From positions 1 to 64,000 of the IMG/VR virus record IMGVR_UViG_3300045922_000293: DNA of 64,000 bases. The stretch is one strand, 5' to 3'. How positions within the stretch are numbered: the stretch's first letter is position 1; each line of letters begins with the position of its first letter. Of the stretch, positions 9,901 through 17,293 are shown one piece after another. Origin of the DNA: a virus. The position numbers and the translations under genes are program-made. Below the pieces are notes generated by a model that saw nothing but the letters and a program-made list of their open reading frames with translations, was not told the origin of the DNA and searched no databases.

Positions 9901-10891
9901 GATCATATTCTCAGATCGCATTGAATCCCATAGTGGTCTCGTCAAGATCATGGCGGCGGCGGGGATCGATCCAAAACATATTGCTTGCATCAATGGTGAG
10001 GACACGGCCTCGGCCTCGGATCGCTTGAAGGTGCAGGACAGGTTTAATGAGGGTGAAGTGAAGATCGTGATCGGAGGCAAAATGGCAAGCGAGGGCATTG
10101 ACCTTCAGAAGCAGTGCTCCGCTATTCACTTTCTCACAATTGCTTGGGAAGACCAGACCATGCATCAACGCAAGGGTCGCGGCTTGCGTCAAGGTAATGA
10201 TGCTGATTTAGTGGATATCTACTATTATCTTCTTGAGTCCAGTACGGATATCTACCGCTTTGCAACATGTCAAAACAAGTCACACTGGTGGACGGCGCTC
10301 CGCTCTGCTCATACGGATCATATCACCGCGAGCGTCTTTCATGATCCTATGGACGTTGACATGATCGCTTCCTTGTCCGCAAAACCTGAAAAGATGCTTG
10401 AGCTTTTGCAAGGCGCACGTTTAGCGGGTGAGATCCATTCACATATGAAGAAAGTGCAACGCTATGCGTATCCCATCTTCAAGATCATGCTGGATGTCGA
10501 TGGTGATGTCCAGCGTAGGTTGATTGATAAGATGGTGACCACGCTGAGAGATCTTGAGCATATTCCGGGATCGGTGATTGACCTCCTCTTAGAAGGGCTG
10601 GATCGGGTCACTGCGATGTTGCGCGAGCGGGGATATAATCATCTCTCTGATAACTATCAGATCAGAAATTTTAGGGATCTGATCCCCCGCGGCAATATGT
10701 CTTATCATGAGTATTATAAGATTCCGGGTTCGCTCTCTGAGCTTTGCCGCTTGACATGTCATGAGGATACGGGTGAGGTGAGGCTTTGTCATGATGCCAG
10801 AGCCTATTTCAAGGCACACAAGGATCAGAGGCGTTATGTCAGCGTCGAACACCTGCCCCTTGTAGAAGATCACATGAACCTCAGTGCATAA
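6911..10891 (+). CDS. N6-adenine methyltransferase / SNF2-type helicase fusion
   Basis: A 1326-residue fusion. The N-terminal domain binds SAM (DMCAGSGRL, about residues 35-43) and has the catalytic NPPFG motif (about 114-118) of N6-adenine methyltransferases. The C-terminal half is an SF2/SNF2 motor: Walker A WDVGLGKTAG (K617), DEAH at 766-769, a later SDRIESH segment, and motifs V-VI in GGKMASEGIDLQ and QRKGRGLRQG. The middle 300 residues are unassigned. I start at ATG 6911, which has AAGGA 5 nt upstream, instead of GTG 6866. Phage P1 DarB has a comparable methylase-helicase layout and acts in antirestriction. Here the fusion sits among recombination genes, so an antirestriction or DNA-translocating modification role is inference. 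It follows RecA by 80 nt. Confidence 0.85.
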   Translation: MQAYYTRAILAEAIMAYVSMQLFIPKNVSILDMCAGSGRLAIPLLKLHSLKAKKSSIKDASRHITLIDTDGEALLEAKKGVKDISDVCEAFSMSVEEWASTFPSQNDHNLIICNPPFGPRMGRSALGEQLRDMHLPEIEYFERYFLTVAAGLNKRDSNAMLIFLIPDNFWLGSEGLVTGQYLENLGWVPVVRTLPIDGYEHSKVKTCLWIFNRPHQYGSKLMRWSDQIKRLLDNAPPLIVDPEYVTIKDAYQRDLTGWTCASLKKGAQFTSHCVDLVVLQEKNLEPSYQYMWTPSPKPIGDLWLRQGVMYQLDYLGWVPAQTKGFVDGLAANDHFQIAQDAFKLMKQGAVNTAAHFMSLVDVKALQELYGKLSNASFLKILPSAKADSDALLKDLSKIGKIHIKDFQGKMNWGDTLSLEGVLQTDSYIYTRESLKVSDIAQMYLEGVLLSQDLQNKLNEAIVHQIIPDTMLELRSAWIPKPLIASYLRLNYDEKEGLYAHSRHATVEAYRMVPWLNYSQGRGGRIRDGDEDRYQELNLIFVRDMHAWHDEESAYVRKRVHCHWFVYNAKKALLHPKATQEGVHTNQAARPLHWWQTQDIPFALKGEAFVCWDVGLGKTAGALAAGMEHVGQVLIAVPKSVLTKWLCEMQRFYPQASVGVLGYEKTRKGTWVPKYKDLIAHTQKYFFDSPTKFILTTHQVIARLEVSDAIKQSYDVERAIAAVQGTGQRAKKYREAAITRAAALNFRQGGELTYTDLPLAQMLFIIDEAHAFKSLETMPSSGWGDQLIQAGSCGQSKRSRDMYMKMDLLRKQGGLTLALTATPVMNSVVEIFNMLSIFAPSTLRARGITTPAQFIDTYCVRQAITTLSVKGEVLQGQTISGFRNLHDLKALFDECMITRTASDVDLPVPEGREHIIKITPTPKLSRFIREQQQQIDDRIEANTKRDQDPGQDDHIFTIISRIDSAAIHPPLVDIHDEHPKADALLDRVLPLYKEGKGQIIFSDRIESHSGLVKIMAAAGIDPKHIACINGEDTASASDRLKVQDRFNEGEVKIVIGGKMASEGIDLQKQCSAIHFLTIAWEDQTMHQRKGRGLRQGNDADLVDIYYYLLESSTDIYRFATCQNKSHWWTALRSAHTDHITASVFHDPMDVDMIASLSAKPEKMLELLQGARLAGEIHSHMKKVQRYAYPIFKIMLDVDGDVQRRLIDKMVTTLRDLEHIPGSVIDLLLEGLDRVTAMLRERGYNHLSDNYQIRNFRDLIPRGNMSYHEYYKIPGSLSELCRLTCHEDTGEVRLCHDARAYFKAHKDQRRYVSVEHLPLVEDHMNLSA

Positions 10892-10897
10892 GCAATC

Positions 10898-10921
10898 TAG
10901 CACACTCCCTTGGTTGTGCTA
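10898..10921 (+). terminator. Hairpin after methylase-helicase gene, weak terminator
   Basis: TAGCACA (10898-10904) and TGTGCTA (10915-10921) form a 7-bp stem around a 10-nt loop, 6 nt after the stop codon. No T tract follows directly, so termination may be partial or the hairpin may act as an mRNA end-protecting or processing structure. Confidence 0.4.
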
Positions 10922-10950
10922 TAAGTCTTTCAACATCTGACGAGATCCAC

Positions 10951-12111
10951 ATGAAAATATCCATTGAGAACATGCAATCGCTCAAGAGCGCCGAGTTAGA
11001 GGTGGATGGATTTTGCGTGGTGGTAGGGCGTTCTAATTTAGGTAAATCAGCGGTGATCCGAGCCGTGGAGGGTGCGATCTATAATCATCCCGTTCAGGCA
11101 TACGTCAGATCCGGAGCCCCCTTTCTAAGGGTGACATTAGAGGGTCCTGATTATTCTGTACAATGGAAGAAAGGCCCCCATCATAACGATTATGTGATCA
11201 ATGGCGTGACCTATGAGTCTGTAGGGCGTGATGCTCCCCCTAAGATCAAAGAGCTTGGTTTTAAAGATGTTGAATTAAATAAATCAAAGCTACGTGTTCA
11301 AATTTCAGATCAATTTCATCCCCTATTTCTTATTTCTGAGAGTGGTTCTGATATAGCTCAGGCGATTGCGGATGTCTCCAGAATTTATGAAATACAAGCG
11401 GCTCAGGACGCCGCTGATAAAGATAAGCGCGCGAATCAAGCTACCTTGAAGGTCAGGGAGCAAGATAGTGTCTATCACACTCAAAGACTCAAAGAATTGG
11501 AATCCTTTTCGGATAAAATTAAGATTCTTGAGGATTGTGTTGAAGAATCTAAAGTCATTGAAAATCAGCAAAAATATTTAAAAGTTACCGCTTCTATTTT
11601 AGCACAGAAGACCTATGCACAAGCGAAAATTGAAAATTTGTGCAATCTTCCTGAGGTACCTTCTGGTGATGTACTTGACACAACTAAAATCCACCTCATG
11701 ACAGGGTATGTGAAGAGTTACCACGCGTTGGTTAAGGTGAGAGACATAGATGTGATCATCCCATCTGCCCTTGACCTTGATACGCTTAGGGATCAGGCGA
11801 TCCGGTCAAGAGGTTATATCAAGACGTATCATGATGTACGGCGAAGACTAGAGAGTCTCACATCTCTTGAGACCCTTGACATCCCCCCTATCGATGCGCT
11901 AACCTCTTTAGACCTAAGGGGTATGGCTCAACATCTACAACATATGAAGAATCTTGTCACAATGCTTCGATCCATTCAATCGGAGGTGGAAGATTCTGCC
12001 AAAGACTTGAAAAATATTGAATCAGAAATTCAACAGGCACATGATCGGCTTGGTGTTTGCCCCACATGTGGTCAAATGATCCCCCATTCCACTCATGGAC
12101 GCCGCCTGTGA
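10951..12111 (+). CDS. SbcC/Rad50-like ATPase, N-terminal half with zinc hook
   Basis: The protein opens with an ABC-type ATPase N-lobe: strand MKISIENMQSLKSAEL and Walker A GRSNLGKSA (K32). It then runs through a long helical, coiled-coil region (about 150-360) and stops 12 residues after CPTCG (C370, C373), the CxxC zinc hook at the tip of SbcC/Rad50 arms. The signature motif, Walker B and returning coiled coil are absent. They occur in a separate gene at 15576-16199. So this looks like one half of an SbcC split at the hook, and the two chains would have to associate to form the ATPase. The likely partner nuclease, SbcD-like, is the next gene. At 386 residues it is far shorter than SbcC (about 1000). 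Confidence 0.8.
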   Translation: MKISIENMQSLKSAELEVDGFCVVVGRSNLGKSAVIRAVEGAIYNHPVQAYVRSGAPFLRVTLEGPDYSVQWKKGPHHNDYVINGVTYESVGRDAPPKIKELGFKDVELNKSKLRVQISDQFHPLFLISESGSDIAQAIADVSRIYEIQAAQDAADKDKRANQATLKVREQDSVYHTQRLKELESFSDKIKILEDCVEESKVIENQQKYLKVTASILAQKTYAQAKIENLCNLPEVPSGDVLDTTKIHLMTGYVKSYHALVKVRDIDVIIPSALDLDTLRDQAIRSRGYIKTYHDVRRRLESLTSLETLDIPPIDALTSLDLRGMAQHLQHMKNLVTMLRSIQSEVEDSAKDLKNIESEIQQAHDRLGVCPTCGQMIPHSTHGRRL

Positions 12112-12137
12112 TTCAAGCTCACACAAGATAAAATAAC

Positions 12138-13112
12138 ATGATGCATTTTATTATCAGAACAGATTGCCACACGGCGCATACCGCGCCCCGTAGCCGTCGG
12201 GATGATTATGAGGCGACGTGTCTGAATAAGCTCAGGCAGATTGGGGATCTCGCCACACAGTATAACGCCGTTGCGGTACTGGATAACGGTGATTTTTTCC
12301 ATCACAAGAGCCCACAGCGGACTCCTCACTCCTTGATTCAAAAGGTGACGGCTATCCATCGGGACACGTATCCTTGCCCCGTGTATATCAATCCCGGCAA
12401 TCATGATTTCTCTTATGCTCATCTTGGCACCTTACAAGATCAGCCGTTGGGTGTGCTGTTAGAGACGGGTGTATTCAAGCTGATGTCGGATGTGACGTTC
12501 ACGCGTGGTCATCAACGCGTGCGTGTCGTGGGCCTGCCTTACAAAATTGAATTTAGTGCTCAAGATTTTGATATTAAGAAAGGGGAAGAGGATCTTCTGA
12601 TCGTCGCCGCGCACACGTTTGCATCCCTTCAAGGGGGTGAAACTTTTGGACGTGAAAGAGCTGTGTCTTATCTTGATATTGTAGACTTTGATCCGGACTG
12701 CTATGTATTTGGCCACTGGCACGTGGATCAAGGCATTCAGGTCGTGAAGAATAAGCCTTTTTTTAATTTAGGTTCTATGACGAGAGGCTCCCTCACACAA
12801 GATGAAATCAAGAGAACACCGCGTGTCGGCTTATTAACCTTCCATGAGGATAACACGGTCACGACACAAGCGATCCCTTTGAAGGTTGCCCCTGCCACTG
12901 AAATTTTTGATGTGAAAGCCTATGAGTCTTCTAAGCTAGAAGAATCGCGCATGAATGCTTATTTGGGGGATCTTGCGTTAGCTTTTCAGGAACAAGACAA
13001 CGATCCTAGTGATGTGAAATCTGTTGTACAGTCTTCTGGGTACTTACCGCAAGAAGTCAAAGATCGCGCCCTCTATTATCTAGAGATTACGGGCAAAGCA
13101 ACGAAGACATGA
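12138..13112 (+). CDS. SbcD/Mre11-like metallophosphoesterase nuclease
   Basis: Calcineurin-type phosphoesterase motifs appear in order: DCHTAH near residue 9 (the metal-binding DxH variant), GDFFHH near 50, GNHD near 95, AAHTF near 170 and GHWHVD near 195. This is the Mre11/SbcD/T4 gp47 set for two-metal nuclease activity. At 324 residues it matches phage gp47-like proteins. It should trim or open DNA ends together with the split SbcC-like ATPase encoded on both sides, feeding RecA-mediated recombination. The start could be either of two adjacent ATGs (12138 or 12141). It lies 26 nt after the SbcC N-half and 18 nt before the next gene. Confidence 0.88.
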   Translation: MMHFIIRTDCHTAHTAPRSRRDDYEATCLNKLRQIGDLATQYNAVAVLDNGDFFHHKSPQRTPHSLIQKVTAIHRDTYPCPVYINPGNHDFSYAHLGTLQDQPLGVLLETGVFKLMSDVTFTRGHQRVRVVGLPYKIEFSAQDFDIKKGEEDLLIVAAHTFASLQGGETFGRERAVSYLDIVDFDPDCYVFGHWHVDQGIQVVKNKPFFNLGSMTRGSLTQDEIKRTPRVGLLTFHEDNTVTTQAIPLKVAPATEIFDVKAYESSKLEESRMNAYLGDLALAFQEQDNDPSDVKSVVQSSGYLPQEVKDRALYYLEITGKATKT

Positions 13113-13130
13113 TCGTAGAACGAGAGATCC

Positions 13131-14021
13131 ATGCTTATGGCGTATCTTGAAAGACCCTTGAGAATTTCTTATTCTTCCCTGAAGCAATACGAGTCCTGCC
13201 CTCAGCAGTATAAGTGGCAGCGCCTTGACAAGAAGCCCGTTCCCGTACAGGAATCCAGACATCATGCTTTGATGGGCACCGTGATTCAGCAGACCTTTGA
13301 GACCTTCTACAAAAATGAGATCTGGCGTCTTCGTGAGAACGCGAGTGCTTATCTTAAAGATGTAGCTGCGGACCACCTAGCGAACTTTTTAAGTCACAAT
13401 AAAGTTGACTGGAATTCCCCTACATGTAACTTCACGCTAGCGGATGTAACGGATGAATTGAATCGTATTATTCCCGCAATGGTCAAGACGATCGCCCGCG
13501 AGAAGCTCTTAGGTCCGTATGCCCAATCTGAGGTGTCTGTGGAGGTTTTTCTTGACAAGGATATTATTCTAGGTAATATCGACTTCTTGATTGTCACCTC
13601 GGACGATCAGGTATTGATTCTTGACGGTAAAGCAACAAAGAAGCGTGAGAAGAATGTGGATCCCGATCAGCTTCACTTTTATGCGATGCTTTACTTCATG
13701 AGGTATCAGGTGAGGCCGAACAAGCTCGGCTTTATTTTCTATCATTTTGCGGATGACCCCGAACAGGTCATGATGTGGCACGAAGTCAGTGATCTCAAGA
13801 TTCAAGAGATGCGTGATCGTGTGAGGGCAATGGTTCGTGCTATGGTGAGCAATCAATTTGAGCCTACCCCTAAGCCTTCCTTTTGTCAGTACTGTCCTTG
13901 GGAACAGCAGTGCCAAGATCGAATGATCCAAAAACAAGTGAACAGTGCAAAGCATAACAAAAACAGATCAAGAGATAAAGCCTTACCTCCCCCTGATAAT
14001 AATGGGATGATAGGGTTTTAG
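13131..14021 (+). CDS. PD-(D/E)XK nuclease with Fe-S cluster, Cas4/RecB-like
   Basis: A RecB-family nuclease of 296 residues. Early SYSSLKQYESCPQQY contains Cys23. The catalytic core has D151 in GNIDFL, D165-G-K167 in ILDGKATK, and a following Gln/Tyr helix (DPDQLHFYAMLY). Near the C-terminus, CQYCPWEQQC gives the C-x2-C-x5-C pattern. With Cys23 it makes the four-cysteine [4Fe-4S] site typical of Cas4 and AddB. Cas4-like phage proteins are single-strand exonucleases. Here the enzyme lies in an SbcCD/RecA neighbourhood with no CRISPR array, so a recombination or end-resection role is more likely than adaptation. The last 40 residues are basic and probably disordered. The start could be ATG 13137. 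Confidence 0.87.
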   Translation: MLMAYLERPLRISYSSLKQYESCPQQYKWQRLDKKPVPVQESRHHALMGTVIQQTFETFYKNEIWRLRENASAYLKDVAADHLANFLSHNKVDWNSPTCNFTLADVTDELNRIIPAMVKTIAREKLLGPYAQSEVSVEVFLDKDIILGNIDFLIVTSDDQVLILDGKATKKREKNVDPDQLHFYAMLYFMRYQVRPNKLGFIFYHFADDPEQVMMWHEVSDLKIQEMRDRVRAMVRAMVSNQFEPTPKPSFCQYCPWEQQCQDRMIQKQVNSAKHNKNRSRDKALPPPDNNGMIGF

Positions 14022-14041
14022 TTCAAAGGAGCCTAAAAGCC

Positions 14042-14320
14042 ATGCAAGATGAGTTGTCAGCCCTGAAGCAAAAGCGCGAGAAACTTCTACAATGGCAAGC
14101 TGAGAAGAAGGCGGAGTATAAGTCTGCTCAAGATGAGTTAAAACGTCTTGCTGATATCGTGATGGTAGAATATGGCGTTGAGTTAAAAGACCTTGAAGCC
14201 TTGCATTTGAAGAAGCTAGAAGAGTATAAGGATAAAGTCGCTGCGTTTAAGCGGGACCTTGAGCGTGCTGAAGCCGTGCGCCAAGAGATTGAAACTTCAC
14301 TCACCTCTCATCACCCATAA
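14042..14320 (+). CDS. Small coiled-coil protein, 92 aa
   Basis: Almost the whole chain is predicted helix with heptad pattern and Lys/Glu richness (LKQKREKLLQWQ near the start, KLEEYKDKVAAFK in the middle). AAAGGAG about 10 nt upstream of the ATG is a good ribosome-binding site. It sits between the two halves of the split SbcC-like ATPase and after its nuclease partners. One inference is that it supplies or stabilises part of the coiled-coil arm. No catalytic motif or cysteine pair is present. Confidence 0.7.
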   Translation: MQDELSALKQKREKLLQWQAEKKAEYKSAQDELKRLADIVMVEYGVELKDLEALHLKKLEEYKDKVAAFKRDLERAEAVRQEIETSLTSHHP

Positions 14321-14334
14321 GAACAGGAAAGATT

Positions 14335-15516
14335 ATGAGCAGTCAGACATGGACCTTCGAGCGCGCTGACCTTACCCTCGCCGCCCAACTTGCATCCCTG
14401 AGCGCCGTGAAAGACGGTGCTAGCATCTTCTCACACATGCTCGCCTCCCCCGACGCTGATGGGAACGCGGTCGTGAATTGGATCAGTACGGATCAGCGCA
14501 CGTTTGTGCGAACCCCTGTACGGGCGTTGACCTCGCCCGAAAATCCTAGCAAATTCACGATTGAGGTAGACTCTTTCTTGAAATGGGTATCCCAGATGAC
14601 GGCGGATAGCGTGGAGCTGACGGTATTGCCGGATAGCGTTCAGGCGAAGTGCGGCAAAGCCAAATCATTCTTCCGTACCATGAAGCCTGAAAACTTCCCC
14701 ATTCCTACCCGTGACGTGACGAAGCAGATCGCTGTGGTGAACGCCTACGGCTTTAGTCAGCTTCTGGATACGGTTCGACACGGGTTGCCCGATGGGGGGA
14801 CGGGTGTTGAGGCAGAGATGTTTAAGATCGTCCGATTCAAGCAGATGAGCGCGGTGGCGACGGATAATCATAAGTGTGTTTATATGCATACCACATCGCT
14901 CAAGATGGATGGCGCGCTTGATGATCCCAACCTTGATCTCAAGGTGGGAGGAAATGAGGCTGCACCCCTCATGCAGTATCTCAAGAAGGTCGGTCAGGCT
15001 TCGGTGAAGATTCAGCGCGATAAGTCCCGCATCTTTGTTGAGGCGGCGGATGGCTCCGCGTTCGGCTTTACGGAGCCTAATGCGGATCATGTGCAAGATC
15101 CTCGTCAGTATATTAGCTTTTCAACTGAGAATGCGGCGTATCTTCTGAATGTTGAGATAAAAGAGATCGCACACGCGTTGAAAACCATTAGTGCCTCTGC
15201 TTCCGCCACGTCTAAGGACGTGACCTGCAATCTTGACCGTGCTCAAGAAATACTCCGCCTCTCCCGTGAAGGCACCTCATCACGTAGCTTGAATGAGGAT
15301 TATGCTCCCTGTAAGATCGACCGAGCGCAGGACGATCTTGCTTTTAAGCTCAATGTCGATACAATCGCCCGCATCACAAGTGTGTTCAGCGGCACCATCA
15401 CCCTCGTGCTATCCCCCAATGAGTCACGGGGCTCAATCCTCGTCACGGTGATGCAATCCGATAAGGATGACAGCATGCGTGTGCTCCTCGCCCAAGGTTT
15501 TCTTGTGAAGTCCTGA
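14335..15516 (+). CDS. DnaN-like sliding clamp
   Basis: The 393-residue length and pattern fit a bacterial-type beta clamp. Features are a helix before VDSFLKWVSQM (about 80), MKPENFPIP (about 120; the ExFP turn seen at the domain I/II junction in DnaN), and SAVATDNHKCVYMHT (about 180), which corresponds to the conserved ATDGHRLA loop of domain II. The C-terminus is longer than the canonical MPMRL end. The protein would encircle DNA and tether a polymerase. A DnaX-type clamp loader is encoded at 18585, supporting the call. Start context is AGGAAAG before ATG 14335. Sequence divergence is large, so the call rests on motif spacing and the neighbouring loader. Confidence 0.72.
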   Translation: MSSQTWTFERADLTLAAQLASLSAVKDGASIFSHMLASPDADGNAVVNWISTDQRTFVRTPVRALTSPENPSKFTIEVDSFLKWVSQMTADSVELTVLPDSVQAKCGKAKSFFRTMKPENFPIPTRDVTKQIAVVNAYGFSQLLDTVRHGLPDGGTGVEAEMFKIVRFKQMSAVATDNHKCVYMHTTSLKMDGALDDPNLDLKVGGNEAAPLMQYLKKVGQASVKIQRDKSRIFVEAADGSAFGFTEPNADHVQDPRQYISFSTENAAYLLNVEIKEIAHALKTISASASATSKDVTCNLDRAQEILRLSREGTSSRSLNEDYAPCKIDRAQDDLAFKLNVDTIARITSVFSGTITLVLSPNESRGSILVTVMQSDKDDSMRVLLAQGFLVKS

Positions 15517-15532
15517 TCCCCCCCCTTATTTT

Positions 15533-15558
15533 ACCCCCGTAGGGAATATGACGGGGGT
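15533..15558 (+). terminator. GC-rich hairpin after clamp gene
   Basis: ACCCCCGT (15533-15540) and ACGGGGGT (15551-15558) make an 8-bp perfect stem with a 10-nt loop, 17 nt after the clamp stop. No U-run follows, so it may only attenuate. It also lies just before the SbcC C-half start and could influence its translation. Confidence 0.5.
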
Positions 15559-15575
15559 ATCTCTATGTGACATCC

Positions 15576-16199
15576 ATGAATATTGAATCTTTACAAAAAA
15601 CAATCACGCGATATTACGTCACAAAAGATCAAACTAAAAATGAAATTTTACGCATTGAATCTGAAATTAAAGCGTTGAAGCATGATCAGCTCGTTTTAGA
15701 ACAAGTTGTCACCCTTTTTAGACATTTGATCAAGCGCGAGGTGTATGACCATGCGGAACGATTCTCTGAGATCGTTGAGCAGGGGATGCGCGCCATTTTT
15801 CATGATCAAGAATTGGGTTTTCGTTTTGATGTGGAGGAAAAGCGAGGTAAAGTTAGTATCCAGTGTGTGACCACATCACAGGAAGGTCATGAGGGGGATC
15901 CTCTCAAGGCTTTCGGGGGCGGCGTCGCCAGCATTCAATCCTTGATCTTGCGGGTCTTAGTGCTCAAGCGAAAGAAACTAGCTCCGTATTTGTTTCTAGA
16001 TGAAAGTTTGGCCGCATTGTCAGAAGAATATGTGCAACAAGCGGCATTATTCTTAAAAGAGGTTTGTAAACGCTTTGAGGTCAATATCTTGCTTATCACG
16101 CATAATAAGACCTTTCAAGAGTATGCTGATCATGTCTACAGGGTTGTGCCCAAGGTCGAGGGGGAAGAGACATATACTGAAATTGAGAAGGTGAGGTGA
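15576..16199 (+). CDS. SbcC/Rad50-like ATPase, C-terminal half
   Basis: This 207-residue protein has the parts missing from the gene at 10951: a returning coiled coil (about 5-50), an ABC signature region AFGGGVASIQS (about 112-122), Walker B YLFLDES (D142, E143), and the switch His in LLITHN (H176). There is no Walker A. SbcC-like proteins join these two ATPase lobes through one long chain, so this is best read as the C-terminal half of a split enzyme. I choose ATG 15576 over GTG 15567. The halves are about 3.5 kb apart and enclose the SbcD-like, Cas4-like, coiled-coil and clamp genes, so co-expression is expected. The next gene begins 3 nt later. Confidence 0.8.
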   Translation: MNIESLQKTITRYYVTKDQTKNEILRIESEIKALKHDQLVLEQVVTLFRHLIKREVYDHAERFSEIVEQGMRAIFHDQELGFRFDVEEKRGKVSIQCVTTSQEGHEGDPLKAFGGGVASIQSLILRVLVLKRKKLAPYLFLDESLAALSEEYVQQAALFLKEVCKRFEVNILLITHNKTFQEYADHVYRVVPKVEGEETYTEIEKVR

Positions 16200-16202
16200 T
16201 GC

Positions 16203-16637
16203 ATGCAGGATGAAAAGGCAATCAAGCGGAGAATTAAACTTCTGCGCGATCAGTACATTCAAGAGACTCTTGACCATGCTAGAACAAAGCTGCCGCATCA
16301 TTGTAAATTTAATTACGATCATGCATTAGAAGGAGGTGAGACGATTGGCTTGTGTATGTACGGGGCTCAAGACCCGGAATCATGGCCAGGGGATATCTGT
16401 GACAGTGAAGACGTATCACGTATTTGCCCTAAATTTGAGATGCTGGTGAGTTCAAAAGACCTTGCTTCCATTTTAGATAAGAAAATGCTGGACCCTGATT
16501 TTTTAGCAGATCATGTACCTGAAATTCCAGCGCTTCTTTGGGTGTTATCGGGGGAAGACACTTGCCTCCCCGTTATTTACAATCAGGATGAGTCATGGTG
16601 GATAAAACTGCTGAGAAAGATCGGGATCAAGTCCTAA
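16203..16637 (+). CDS. Hypothetical cysteine-motif protein, 144 aa
   Basis: Function unknown. An N-terminal helix is followed by four spaced cysteines: HHCKFNYD, GLCMYG, GDICDSED and RICPKF, all between residues 33 and 78. A Trp-Pro (SWPGDIC) lies next to the third. The pattern could bind zinc or an Fe-S cluster. Translation is likely coupled to the preceding SbcC half (3-nt gap, GGTGAGGTG as RBS), and its end overlaps the next gene by 43 nt. The final 15 residues, rich in Trp, Lys and Ile, are encoded in that overlap. Confidence 0.65.
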   Translation: MQDEKAIKRRIKLLRDQYIQETLDHARTKLPHHCKFNYDHALEGGETIGLCMYGAQDPESWPGDICDSEDVSRICPKFEMLVSSKDLASILDKKMLDPDFLADHVPEIPALLWVLSGEDTCLPVIYNQDESWWIKLLRKIGIKS

Positions 16638-17293
16638 TTGATGAGACGCCGCCCGCGCTCTTTTCTCTCTTAAATTACTGGCTTGTGATAGAGCGCCATC
16701 CCCCCCGCTTAGGGAAACATGGTCGTCTTGACACACCTTTCGTTTTATCGATCGCGACAGACCCCTTGCCAATTGAGGTCGCGGATCATTACATCGTGAC
16801 AGCGCCTCGCAATAAAATGGCATGTGTTCAAAACCGCTTGAAGCCTGAAATTCTCACGGCGATGCATGCTTGCATGGTGGCGGATGAGCATCATCTTATG
16901 AAAAACATCATGGATTTTTATGTCACACAGATTGTTGAGCGTGAATGGGGCAATTATGCGGTGATTAAGAATAATATCGGTGTGACGCACTTAGATGACG
17001 CTTTAGACTTTCTTAAAGAATACACGTTAGACTGTGTATCGATCTTTATGGGTGAAGATGCCTTGAAGGCTTGTGATGCGTTTCTTTCAAATAAGAAGGC
17101 CCCCGATAATCCCCTCATCGCCCAGCCCATAGCCTTCTATCAACATCGTCCCGTGTTTCTATTACCTGATCAGCCGCGCCGTATCGTATTCAACACGAGT
17201 CCTGATTGTACGGGACTTGTGACCCGTGTAGGGGATTACGTCTCCGTCTATATGCACAATCCCGCCCGTTCCTGCGTGGTCTATGATCTATGA
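16595..17293 (+). CDS. Hypothetical protein, 232 aa
   Basis: I do not recognise this protein. It is mixed alpha/beta with no transmembrane segment and no obvious catalytic motif. Its neighbours suggest a role in replication: it lies between the SbcC C-half cluster and a TOPRIM primase and overlaps the primase start by 4 nt (ATGA). It could be an accessory or degenerate primase-associated domain, but nothing in the sequence proves this. Confidence 0.65.
   Translation: MVDKTAEKDRDQVLIDETPPALFSLLNYWLVIERHPPRLGKHGRLDTPFVLSIATDPLPIEVADHYIVTAPRNKMACVQNRLKPEILTAMHACMVADEHHLMKNIMDFYVTQIVEREWGNYAVIKNNIGVTHLDDALDFLKEYTLDCVSIFMGEDALKACDAFLSNKKAPDNPLIAQPIAFYQHRPVFLLPDQPRRIVFNTSPDCTGLVTRVGDYVSVYMHNPARSCVVYDL

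Noticed and set aside
13131-14021. Cas4-like nuclease as part of a CRISPR adaptation module
   Set aside because: No cas1, cas2 or repeat array in the window; neighbours are recombination genes.
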